Part shown: piece by piece, positions 1-11,250 of the stretch
Position numbering within the stretch: position 1 is the stretch's first letter
How the letters are laid out: the number at the start of each line of letters is the position of its first letter
DNA from: Spirodela intermedia
Taxonomy: Eukaryota > Streptophyta > Magnoliopsida > Alismatales > Araceae
Reading direction: 5' to 3'
NCBI GenBank assembly: GCA_902729315.2
Contig: LR746278.1
Coordinates: 1,685,001-1,749,000, forward strand
DNA length: 64,000 nucleotides
Translations under genes and position numbers: made by a program
Notes under the pieces: model-generated
The model's database searches: none
The model's input: the letters and a program-made list of their open reading frames with translations, nothing else
Told to the model about the DNA's origin: nothing

Positions 1-23
1 GCCTAGAAGCACAGACCGAGTAC

Positions 24-3000
24 TTACAGTAGTCGCTGCCTTTTCTTGGCAAGGTTCTCGAATATCCCCTGCACATCAGCGGACGTGATCGGTTTCGACG
101 GATCGAAGGATTCCTGGACAAGAAAGCAAGTAGCCCCCATGAGATCCTGATAAAAAAGACAGGCTTTTCCAGTGGATGCATCACGTCAGAGATACTGGGA
201 AGAATATATAGGAACATTTTCAGATCATCGAGTGACCATTCGGCATGAACTGCAGCAGAACAGAGCAGAGAGAAAATACCATGAAGGACTGGAGCTCATT
301 CTTCATGTCCGTAATGCCATTGAGGATTTCAATCTTCTGGACGTGATTCAGGGTGTTGAGGAAGTTCAACTCGGCTCCCTCTTGCTCCTGCATCTTCTCC
401 TGCCTCTTCCTCTTCGCAATATTCTCATACTCCTCAAGGGAGTCCTCCCTGTCAATAAGATGGCTGATGCCTTTCTTGGCGTAGAACTCACTGCAGGCCC
501 TACATTCGCAGAGGGCATTTCTCCACTTTTTGGACAGAAACATGGGCTTCTTCTCCTCGCTCAGGGACGTCTCATCCAAGTTGACTCCAAGAACACACTC
601 CGTACACGACCCTTTTCCCTCAACACTACCCTTGTCCGGGCCCATTTCCTTTCCCGACTTCTCACCCTGAAAAGCATCATCATTCACCCTTGGCCCATCA
701 CCGTTCACCTCAGATCTCACTGGTGCCTGTACCCTAGACGGTGCCCAGATGGAGGCAGGGTACAGATTCAAGAAAGAACAAGGCACAGAGCAATTCTGGC
801 AGATAAACTCGTCATACAAGGGCTCTCCTTCTTCATCTCTGGGGACCTGCGGGAAAAAAGGAGTTGCCAATTAAAGAAAGCCCGACAAGAGGATGCAAAT
901 GCACACTTGCATGAGCTCAACATAGAAGCAGATCTAATCACGCACACAAAACTCTACAGAAAGGACTTCCATTGATATCTAGCAGGAGCATGGGGTCAAT
1001 TTGAGAGAGTTTCAGAAGTAGCCCTCTCATCATAGAAGCAATTTACGGTACCTACATATATATATATATATATGTATGTGTATAAAAGGAAAATGGCAGG
1101 GTTTCGAGGGAGTGGGAGGAGGAAACCTCTCCTGAAGAGCAGAGACCGAGGTGGTTCTCGTGGAACCAGTCCTCGCAGATGCAGCATTGTATCATTTCAA
1201 CCTGCTCTTCCGCCTCCGGGTCGGGGTAGGGCCGGCCGCATATGCAGTAGGAGCCCTTGAAGTTGTGGTTGTACGAGTTCCCAATGTTCTCTGGGTCCTT
1301 GTTCGGAGAAAGTTTGCAGGAGAAACCCCCAAACTTTGAGTTTCCACAATCACACCTGAAATTCCTCTTCGTCCACAACTCCACGACCTGGTCCAGCCAG
1401 AAGAAGTTCAGGTCAACAACTGGTTTTCAAGTACATATCTTCACAAGGAACACACATGAAAACTAATGAACACAGACTGGGCATAAACCGCGACAAAGAT
1501 ATGGAATCTACGAGTGAAGCAGGCTGAAAAGCTTCTACACGCCAGAAAGTTGAAAATGGCGCCTTGCGTAGACATCCATTCACTGGTTGCAGATAATCTA
1601 AGATAGACCATAGAAATGGTACACCTCATAGGAAAGGAGCCTGGAAGTACTATGCCTTGAAGTTTTCCAAGAGAGAGGGATACGTCCAGCTCACGGGAAA
1701 CCAAAAAGAAAAAAAACTAGCAAGCTTCTAACGCAGAAATAGAGATCAGCCTAAGTTCGATCTACGCATTTGACCATGGGGAATTGGCATTTTCTCTCTT
1801 CACATGAGCACTCCTTCAGCTCCCATATCTGTTTTTTTTGCTTGCTTCTGATACATCAGTTTCTGAATCAACGTCCTTCAATGCACCGTGGTCTGATATA
1901 TCAGTGCCATCACAATAATTGGCATACACAAAAAGGACGCATATATATGACTCACAAAGATGAAGCAACCACAAAATCCTTCCAATTCAGATTTACAAAA
2001 TATCTTTCCGCACACAAACGTGCCTCCAGAAAACCTCTTCGTTCTTTATTTTTACCAATTTTCGATAAAAAGGAGGAAAACTAAAGGTTCAGTAGACAAC
2101 CCTAGTCTACATCTTCTGGCCTGGGCACAAGAATCGCTCTGTCAACATCAGTACTGTTAGCAGAAAACCAGCTGATCCAGTCCTACTTCTTTCCTATCCA
2201 GATCTGTATCCATCCTTTTCTAATGCAATCAAAAACTAGTCAGCCCTGATCATGAAAAAACTGCATGGACTCCGAATGCACTGCATCTAACTCAGAGCAA
2301 GTTCAGTTGGCTGAGGCAGAATGAAGGCTACAACTTTATCGACACGAGTTATTAAATCAGATAAGAGTATTTAGATGAACAACTATGTGGCACGAGAACA
2401 AACCCATATCTAGAATAAATTGATTCCCTGTCAATCGACATCTCCCCCTTCTTCCCAGTCAATTCTTTTTTTTTTTTTAACACAACACACACATGATCAT
2501 TAGCTGAGCCAGAAATCGACAGGTTTGGGGATTAGCATTTGTCATGAGAATCCTGCATATCTGAATAGGAGAAATTAGGATAGGAAGACAAAATAATGCT
2601 CGATTGACCTGCTGCAGAGAGAAAGAAAAAGAAGATATGATTAGGGTCATCAACCCAAGGACCTTGGGCTCGCGGTTCTTCCAGAGATCAGTTCCGTGAG
2701 ATATTTATCGCTGTTTATGTGGCTTCTGATAACCCATACCCCACCAAGATAACCGACTTCCAAGCTCAGAAAGCACAAACCAGATAGTGGTTCAGTTTTC
2801 CTTTTCTTTTTTTCTCCTTCTTTTTCTTCCAAGGTGGAGATGGCATTGTATTTAGCAGACAAGGGAACACAAGAAAATCCTTGGGTACCCCCAATGAAAT
2901 AGACTAGAAGCAACCAAGAAGCTTATCCCAAAGAGAGCAGCCATTGAAGAGGAAAGCATATCACTCCACTGCCCTCATAAAGACCAGTAATCGTATATAC

Positions 3001-3722
3001 GAAACCAAAGAGGTGCCCCGATATGCCAGCTAAATAGGATCGAAGCAGTTTCGGAAGAGCCGACAATATAAAGCAGAAATGCGCCTACACATCTGACAAC
3101 CGGTTGAGTAACATCAAATCGCTCTCCTTTGATTCCATTTCTTCTGCAAATTCTCCTACAAATGGCGACTTTACGTTTCTCTACGATCGAGAACAACGAA
3201 GGCGCTGGGTTAAAAGGAGAATGAGTTCGCCGTTTCTTTCTGGCTTAGTGGGATGTGCTCAGCTCTCCAACGAGGAAAGTTTAAATGGCATCGGTGAAGC
3301 TGTGCTATGGTCGAAATAAGAAACCAGATTCAGGAGGGCAGATGAGGAATAAGAGAAGAACGAGGAGGAATATGGTTTATACCTCGTGGCCGTCATGACA
3401 GGATAGACTACAGGCGGTGCATACGCCGGCGCTGCCGTCGGGAACACACGTCAGGCATGAGAACACTGCTTGCCTCTTCATGTAGCCGTTCGGATAGGTG
3501 CAATCCTTTCCCTCATCCCCTCCGAGAACCAGATCAGCTTCCTTCAATCCCCAACAATCAGAAGTTCAGTTCAGCTAAATTGGGGGAAATCGATAGCAGC
3601 ACATCACCAAATTAAGAACCGGCGGGGCGGATGATGGCTACCAGCTCCTCCGCCTCGAGGCCCTCGATGTACTCATTGATCGTCATCGTCGGCTCCACTT
3701 CGTCCGCGAACGCGTCGGCCAT
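24..3722 (-). CDS. UBR7: UBR7-like E3 ubiquitin ligase (UBR box plus PHD-like finger)
   Basis: Five coding exons on the minus strand: 3722-3642, 3541-3383, 1387-1127, 846-280 and 113-24, all in phase, giving 385 aa. Residues 28-80 form the first part of a UBR-type zinc box with many Cys/His (CLTC, CTACSLSCHDGHE); exon 3 continues it (NFRCDCGNSKFG) and runs into a PHD-like finger (CICGRPYP, CCICEDWFHENH) that ends in exon 4 (FICQNC). Exon 4 also carries an acidic Lys/Glu-rich stretch, and the last exon ends in a basic tail. The family is known as UBR7 (At4g23860 in Arabidopsis), a single-subunit ubiquitin ligase acting in the nucleus; in animals it modifies histone H2B. The start at 3722 matches the family N-terminus; an in-frame ATG at 3821 would add 33 residues of unlike composition. 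Intron 2 is about 2 kb. The acceptor before 3541 has a weak pyrimidine tract. Function rests on homology. Confidence 0.92.
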
Positions 3723-4044
3723 CTCGTGAGATTGAGGGCTCGCGGAGGAAATCAGAGATCGGAGAGGTTCCTCACCTCCTAGGCGCACAATCGGGCTACA
3801 AAAGGAACATAGCGTCCGCAAACATGAACGACAGAGGGAACAAAAACCCTAACCGGCTGATTCATTCCCCCCGCCTTTCCCAAAAGGAGAGGAAAGGTCT
3901 TGAGAATGAGTACCTTTCTGGGCTCCTATGGCGACCAATCGTCGTGTAGAAGATGATGGGGAGGCTTCCTGACCAAGATGACGCCCACGCGAAGCGTCCC
4001 TCTCCGGAAACAAAGTTCTCCGCCCCCGCTGCGCGCATCCACTG

Positions 4045-4076
<32 letters not shown>

Positions 4077-4835
4077 AGAACGCCTTGGTTTTATTTGGGC
4101 CTTTTTGGGGAGGTTTTATTTTCCCGCCAAGTCGCCTGAGGAATGGGGAACGTCGTTGAGGAAAGAATTCGTGGGGGAATTCATCGTGCCGTCTGATATA
4201 GTCACCCCGCTCCCTTTTCCAAATTTTCACATACCCACCGATGTTCATAGTTGGGCTATTTAATTTTGATACAGAGAACTGCTTCCTCCTGCTGGCGTAT
4301 ATCGTCACCACCCCTTCCCCCAATCTCGCAAACAGGCCTACCCGTCTAGTAGGATCAAGCCCATCAAGATCTGATCTGCCGAACCTAAATTCTTGGCTGG
4401 GCCAATTCGATCGATCTGTCCTCCCCGACGACCAACAAGTCGTCTCATGGGTGTGGTTGACGACCACACAATTCAGCCGAGCTTGAGAAGCATTTGAAAT
4501 GCCCAATTCATCAGCCACGATCGGACGATGAGCGTGACGCAGCAGTCAATCCAACTCCTCGGGCCTGACCCATTACTAGCGGATTCAACTGGATTCAGGC
4601 AATCATTGTTAGAATTGGTCAACTGGGCTTCTGAGAAAGTTTGAGAAAGACGAACTCCAGCTGCTAAGCAATATTTACTGGAGGATTCCAGAAACATGTG
4701 GGGGGAATAACACGCGAGAGATGTGGGCAGAGAGTAATACGATGGGGTCTGTTGTGCATAGTAGCACCCCGTGACAAGCAGGGTATGTAAATTTACATAA
4801 GAAGGCAAGGTCCAGCTGGTTGCCTTTTTTGGACC
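3723..4835. other. Intergenic: UBR7 promoter and SDE2 3' flank
   Basis: This gap upstream of UBR7 and downstream of SDE2 contains no supportable gene. It holds a (GA)n microsatellite at 4044-4070 followed by a G run, on the 5' side of UBR7, where such tracts often lie in plant core promoters. Long open frames here match no family and have no splice context. Confidence 0.6.
4044..4070. repeat. (GA)n microsatellite
   Basis: About 13 GA dinucleotides, followed by seven G. It lies about 320 bp upstream of the UBR7 start codon. Plant BBR/BPC proteins bind such tracts; binding here is inference. Confidence 0.95.
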
Positions 4836-7078
4836 TTATTTCGTAGGCTTGGCCAGCAGCTTCTTGGGTAATTTGTCGACGGGGATTGACTTTAGGAGGA
4901 AAAGCCTGGCGGCTCGCTCTTGTAGGGTTCCACCGCACTTCAATCCATGCGCCTGCAGTTCTGATTTCAACCTCTCCATGCCGAGAACCTGCAGACGGCG
5001 CCGGCGATGTTAGCCATGATCTATAGACAATAATAAACCAAAGAGAGTCGAAATAGCGGTAGGAGTGTAGGCCAATACGCGCCAATTTAAATAATTCATC
5101 CACATGGAGGGAGCATCTGGGCAATGAAGTTGATTGAGATTCCAAGGGTGGACCATTGGGTGGGTTTCCGATGTTCCTCCTCCGAAATATAGAGTAGAGG
5201 AGGTGCTGACTAAGATATTCACTCCCATGACAGGCCCACAAAAGAGCTATCGGTGTAGAAGCCATGCTTTGACTCCAATCAAGTAGTCATCATGCACAAA
5301 TTAAAGTTAAGATGTATAAAGAATGTGACCACCTGATCGGATACATCTAGCATCTACAGAGGTTTGAGTGTGATCCGGGTATCCATCCATATGACTTAGC
5401 AGCGCAACCATTCCGTATAATTAGAGAAACCTTGCTTTGGTTAAGGAATGAAAGAGAATAGAATTTTCACAAACATGTTACGAGTGCCACTTGGAGCAAT
5501 GCACTCCAGTTTTTCTGTTTTAGATGCGGCGATAAGCATACATCAATGGGAGTCATGTAAAAAGCCGATCGAGAGATAGAAAACACAAGTATATGTGACG
5601 ATCTGATATATGCCATAAATTGCCGATCAAGCAATGATGGAATTAGGGAACAAACATCAAGGAATAGTTATAGCATCAATCGACGTGCACAAACCTCCAA
5701 TTCTTCTGCAGAGTTAAATTCCTCGAAGTTCAATGGCTCATTTGATTTCTCATCCTCAATCCTCTCTGGGGCAGCTTCTTTCAGAACCACTGAATCTCCT
5801 ATCACAGCACAGGAGACATCTAGAGTTTTCTCAGGGGAGTCAGGCGATACTTCTGGAGACAAACTCATTCTTTCCTCGGCGTCTATTTGCTTTTGGTCCA
5901 CTATTTGATCGCCAACCAACCTCTCCTCTAAATGAACCTTGTCAGAGCCTTGTGATGTCGCTGGGAGAGAAACGTTCTCTGTCTGGTCGCCATATTCTTC
6001 AAAAGATGTCCTCACAGGTTCCGCAGAGTCATCAGAACAAACATTTTCATTTACAGGGCCTTCGCTCACATCCAGGCACTTCTGATTAGGCACACTATCT
6101 TCTTCCTCCAAATTGCTCTTTCCAGAACCTCCATCGGAACCTTCCAGATCTGACTGACTACTGGATGTTGCAAACAAACCTGCATCATCTTCATTCTTGT
6201 TTCCACCATTAAGAACCACAGACTTCTCGGCATCGTCGTCATCCTCTTCGTCGTCCTCACTTTCACTTTCATCCACCTTCTTCTTTCCCATCCTGCATGA
6301 TCGAGACATAATCCATTTAAATGATACAAAGTGAATACGACGGAAACCAATGTTTACGAATAGGAAAAAAGTAAGCATGGGGGGTAAGGAACTGAGCATC
6401 AGAATTAAATCAATGGATCGCAATGGTCCGCAGAAAAATAAATCCAATAGTTTACCATATCTTTAGGCGCTTTAATGCAGGCCCTGATGAAGGCAAAACC
6501 TTCCGTTTCGATTTCTCGTAGAGTTCAAAGGACTGGCGCACAGACTCTTCGACCTCTTCCATGCACCTAGCAGAATCCTCCTTATACTTCTCTATGTATT
6601 TTTCCACGACCGCTGATGAACTCTTCTTAACCTCCTTCGCCTTGCTTTTAAGGAACTGCTCCGCGAGTTTTTCCATCTTCCGATCCTCGGCCTCCGCCTT
6701 CCACTCCTCGAGCTTTTTCTCCGCATTGACATGTCGCAGGCGCCGCCCGCTCATGTCCCTGCACGCATCGAAGTTGTTCGTCTTCTTCTGCCCTGCTTTC
6801 GTTGCCGCGCCCCTGAGGAGGGAACCAAATCCACCTTTCCCGCCGCGGAGGCGGAGGAGAAGGCTGCAGGAAGGAAAAATCCCATCCTCGGATGCTGATA
6901 TCAGGGTTTCATCGCGAATCTCGCGCAATCCAGACACCAATCGCTGAAAGCGGAGGGGGATCCCGGTTTTCGCCAATAGATATTCCTTCAGCGCCTCCCC
7001 GGAGAGCGTAGCGGAAGGAACCGGTAGACAATGGGTCCTACCGTCCAGGAGCTTGACGAAGATCTGGCTCCTCTCCAT
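4836..7078 (-). CDS. SDE2: SDE2 homologue (ubiquitin-like N-terminus, splicing and genome-stability factor)
   Basis: Three exons: 7078-6456, 6292-5695 and 4988-4836, phases consistent, 457 aa. Residues 1-80 form a ubiquitin-like fold ([18 protein letters not shown]) ending in a Gly-Gly-Lys-Gly-Gly motif at about 79-83, the site where family members are cut by deubiquitinating enzymes to release active Sde2 beginning with Lys. The conserved Sde2 core follows ([21 protein letters not shown], then a basic coiled coil). Exon 2 is acidic and low-complexity ([15 protein letters not shown]). The last exon encodes a SAP-like DNA-binding helix pair ([19 protein letters not shown]) and a basic tail. 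Known roles: intron-specific pre-mRNA splicing in fission yeast and replication-stress response in human cells. The plant protein is nuclear by inference. The Arabidopsis homologue, as I recall it, is At4g01000. Confidence 0.93.
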
Positions 7079-8164
7079 GATTCCTCCCCTCTCCCGCAGA
7101 AACCCTAGGAGAGAAAGCTCGTCGGCGACCGTGAAAGCTATTGACCGTAGAGGAGAGGAGCCCCTCGCTTTGCGAATTGGACACTGATAGACAAGCCTGT
7201 TTATAGAGGACCTCGGGTGCGAATCAACTAGGCCTCGGACTCATCAAATATCCGGATATAATTTACGAAATCATTTTCCTGAAAAATAAATTCAAGAAAC
7301 TAAAAATATATATACGCGTCAACTTAGATCGAGAATGTCTATGCATTCTAAATAATTAAAAAATTACAGAATCCTCCGTGACACCCCGTTACAAAATTAG
7401 GTCCGTTTCTTTCTGTTATCCGAAGTATTAACCCTTCATATTTTTGCGAAAAAAAATAAAACTAAAATAGCCATTTCCTACCAACTTTACAGCCCAAAAG
7501 GGTACTATCTTGGCCGATTTTATAATTTCGAATAATTAACATAAATATTAATTACCATAAAATTTAGGGGATTTTATGGTAATTAATATTTATGGTTCAT
7601 GTAATCCCAATAAAAAAATTGGTCTGAAAGTTTAGAGTTAATCGAATAAATCTATCATCTCTCTCTCTCTATCTCTCTCGCTCGTAGATGCAAATTAGGA
7701 AGCTGGGTCAGAGCTGGTCAGGTTTTATATGGGCTCCAGCCCAGAACCCATTTAATGGGGGTCGCCTCGGGCCGGGCCCAGGCTGGGCCGGGTCAGACAA
7801 CATCAAACTTTTGGGCCTTTTGTCCAAGAATCTACAATTGATATCCTCCTTATCTTCAAACGAAAGACAAAACGAAGCAATCTTAGAAGTGAACAACAGC
7901 CTATGCACGGTCAAACCATCAAGCCTCCGGACGGTCGTCCGCCTTCTTCAGCGCCACGGGGAGGAGAGAAAGGGAGCCTGCTAGCACATCTGACGGAGGG
8001 GAAGACGTCAACTCCATCAATTCCTCCCTGCTGTACTTTATCCTCTCATCTATCCCAGAAAAAAAAAAAAAAAAAAACTTTGACTACTCAGATCCCCTGA
8101 GCACCCAGTGAAGCCACATTTTTAACACCCAAAAAAAGAAAAAAAATAAAGAAAAAAGAAGAAG
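7079..8164. other. Intergenic: SDE2 promoter and LRR-gene 3' flank
   Basis: I found no gene here. The stretch is AT-rich near 7260-7660 and holds a perfect 24-bp inverted repeat (reported separately), a short CT-rich tract near 7660-7680 and a poly(A) run near 8050-8067. Confidence 0.6.
7540..7594. repeat. Perfect 24-bp inverted repeat with 7-nt loop
   Basis: The left arm 7540-7563 is the exact reverse complement of the right arm 7571-7594; the spacer is TTAGGGG. The arms are AT-rich. It lies about 460 bp upstream of the SDE2 start. It could be the core of a foldback or MITE-type element, a cruciform, or a small hairpin RNA precursor; the arms are too short for a typical MITE. No target-site duplication was identified. 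Confidence 0.9.
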
Positions 8165-10749
8165 CTAGTCTTCACCTGTGAAGTGGTGGCCTCCCAAGGG
8201 CTCGCATTGGGTAAGATCAGGTTTCAGCTTCGACGAGCCGAGTTTCTGGCTTTGATCCAAATGAAGCATCTGGACGGACTCGTGCTTGACTTTTATTTGA
8301 GGAAAGGCTCCACAGAATGAGGAGATACCGTCCTTGCTGAGGAGCCAGCATCCTCTCAGGTCCAACACCTGCAGCCTCTCCGGAGGCCGAAATGAAAGGA
8401 GCCCGTTGTTGGTCAACACAGCCCCTTGAAATCCGAGGACCCTCAGATCAGGCAGGGACGACATGGTGTGGAAAGAGACATCTGACAGGAAATCGCTCTT
8501 CAGATATAAATGCTTCAATCCCTTCAACAAGCCCAGAGGATGAAGTGAATCATCTCTCACTCGGGTGCCTTCCAGGTTTAAAATCTCCAGGCTATCAAGA
8601 TTCTGCAGCACAGGCAGCGACCATATCTTGGCTAGACGGTCTCCTTCGGCGTAAGTACAACCTGAGGGGCAGAGATGGAAATAAAAATGAATAAGTGCCC
8701 GTCAAAACCAGTATTCTTCCACAGATGAAGCACAATAAACGGGCCCGACGCTCTTTACCTTGAATGCCAGTCTTGCTTAGATCAATGGTCCTTAATGAAG
8801 GCATCAAAGTGAGGTATTGCAGAGATGTGTCGTCAATCATGGACTCAGACAAGGATAATTTTTCCAGATTTGGAACTTTCCCAGCTAAAATGCACATGGA
8901 CTGAGTGGTGATCTTGGTGTTGCTGAGGTTTAAATCTCTCAACTTGAATGCTGTACTTGCAACAGGAGTGATTAGGTAGTCTGTCATCAGGCTAGAACTG
9001 AGATCCAAACGCTCAAGTGAGCGCATTCTGACTAAGAAGTTGAAGTCGGAAATCGCAGAGGAAGACAAGTCCAAGACAGACAGGTGGTCGATATTCAGAT
9101 AAGAGAATGCCTGGTCCACATCAGCGAATGTAGCTCCATGGACTAGAAGTTCTGATAAAGAAGGCTTCACAGGGCCATGCCCTTGAAAAATAGAGTGGAT
9201 AGAACAGTTACTCATGTTCAGATGAATGAGTGAGGGTAGATTTGGCAGACAGTTGACTTCGGTCCAGGCTATGTTGAGGTGAGCCAGCCTTGGGAACCTG
9301 GTAAATAGCAGAGAACCTTCGTTGGTGATCTCACTGCCCCATAAATCCAGGTACTCAAGCTGCACCAGTACCTGAGACAAAGCAGAAGTTACATAGAAGA
9401 CTGAAAACGTTTGTATCCAAGATCAACAACTTCGAAGCGACTAAGATTCAGATGTTTGGGAAAGTACGGTCACTTTCTCTTCAAAAATAAGAAGCAGAAT
9501 TACATGGGCTTGCATTTTTTCTTGGTGCAAGTTCATATCTAGCTCCAGGGACTATAAAAAAGGTTATATGGCAGTGAACTCCACAGAGAAGGTGAAATAA
9601 ACGAGCAGAACATCGAAACTTCCCAAAGGAAAAGAGATACCTTCAACGAGTCAATGGCCTGATCAGTGACAGGCAGCCCTCCCAAATCCAATGAACGTAA
9701 GTTAACAAGGGAAGAGAGCCGGATGATCCCCTTGGAGGTCACTCTAGTTTCTGAAATGCATAGTCTCTCTAAGTTCGAGATGGATAATATGTGCTCAATC
9801 CCAGCATCAGTGATCTTTGAGCACCTTGATATGTCCAAATCCTTCAAACTGACCATTCCTACAAACAAAAACATAAATAGGTATATACGCATCAATCACT
9901 TCAGCTGGCTTTAGCTTACTCCAACGCACTTTGGCACATGCATCAGAGCAGGGTTATTGATCATCCACATTCTCGACAGATCCATTAAGCAATTGCTTCT
10001 CACATTCCCCCCTCAGCCTTTACAAGTGTACTACCCATATTCGGTTCAAGTGGCTGGACAAGGAGAACGTAGAGATAAGTGACAGTAAAGTATTAGAAAA
10101 GAGAAAATCCATGCCTGTAATTGACCAAAGAACAGAGTTGTTGATCCCTCTGCAACCAGCCAAGTTTAAGGCACGCAAGTATCGGAATCCTCCCAGGTAC
10201 GCCATCCATTCTGCATCGATACAATTCTCACCATGAAAGTCAACCTCCTCCAAGCAATACTGGAAGATCCTACACGGAGAAGCCCCCGAGGAAAGAAATC
10301 CATATCAGATAGATGACACGGGACCTATGGATTGAAAAAAGATAAATATTTCAACAACTAAGGGAAAGTGCTCCAAAAATCAATCATTCTTCGTCAGCGG
10401 GTTTCGTCCAAGAAGCTAAAGCCAATGGAAAAAAATTCATCCTAGAAGTTTTTTCTCCTCTCTTCACAGCATGTCAAATCTCCGAAGAAGCAAACGCACA
10501 CGCGGAAAAAATAATAACTCACTCGAGTAGGGAAGGGTAGAGGAGGCGGCGGTGGTGGAGGAGGCGGAACAGCGCGTCGGCCAACTGGGTGGGCAGCCGT
10601 TCAAGGGTCCTGCGTTGCCTACGCCATTTCTCCACGCTCTTCGCGCTCTCGGCTGCTGCTTCGATGCAACGCCGTACCAGCCCTCCCTCTTCCATTCCCT
10701 GGCGAGCGGCACCGATTGAGCAGGCGGATCGAACTCCCTCCTTCGCCAC
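8165..10749 (-). CDS. Leucine-rich-repeat (RNI-like) protein of unknown function
   Basis: Five exons: 10749-10523, 10269-10115, 9858-9641, 9371-8759 and 8661-8165, giving 569 aa in continuous phase. After an Arg/Ala-rich N-terminus of about 75 residues, nearly the whole protein is leucine-rich repeats of the LxxLxLxxTxIxxxG type (for example LKDLDISRCSKITDAGI, LRSLDLGGLPVTDQAI, LRDLNLSNTKITTQSM), like RNase-inhibitor/AMN1-type repeats. No signal peptide, transmembrane segment, kinase or clear F-box is visible, so it is probably an intracellular scaffold; an N-terminal F-box-like degenerate region cannot be excluded. Intron 2 begins with GC rather than GT at 10114-10113: using it joins Ile-Thr-Gly to Met-Val-Ser-Leu exactly in phase. 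The Arabidopsis counterpart may be At4g23840, next to the UBR7 homologue; this is from memory. Confidence 0.86.
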
Positions 10750-11250
10750 TGCCCCTTCCGATCTCTATCACTACGGTCCCGGGAAAAAAGGGAATCGGCG
10801 ATATATTGTCTCGCCCCCAGTCTAACAGAAGGGAATAACAAAATTAATTTTAATTAAAATTAACCCTATAAATAAAATAATCGACGCAACTAACGGAAAG
10901 TTAACCCTTCTGTTCCTTCGAGATGACGTGCTCTACAAGAACCTGGTACCTGTTTTCACGCGTGGACTTTTTCTCATACTTGGACCCCAAATTGTCTTAA
11001 ATTATCAATACGACCTCCTTGAATTATGGGCTCCCGCATCGGTCCATTACCAGGCTCGACGATCTTTTTGGGGATATTTTCATTAAAGCCCTCATTAATT
11101 CAGATTTTCGCCACGACGTGGGAAACAGAGCCGTTGGCTACTGGACTACGAATGGAAAAGCGCCTAAATACAAGGGCATAGACACAAGGGACCATAATGG
11201 GCCTAAAGTGCATGTGCGGGCATTCATGCGTACGTGCGGTCAATCTGAAC
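10750..11250. other. Intergenic, no gene seen
   Basis: This lies between the LRR gene start and the stop of the clade A PP2C. An AT-rich tract near 10840-10880 is the only feature; nothing coding is supported. Confidence 0.5.

Noticed and set aside
3862-4518. 218-codon minus-strand frame before UBR7
   Set aside because: It runs through a GA microsatellite, has no recognisable domain, and lies in promoter DNA.
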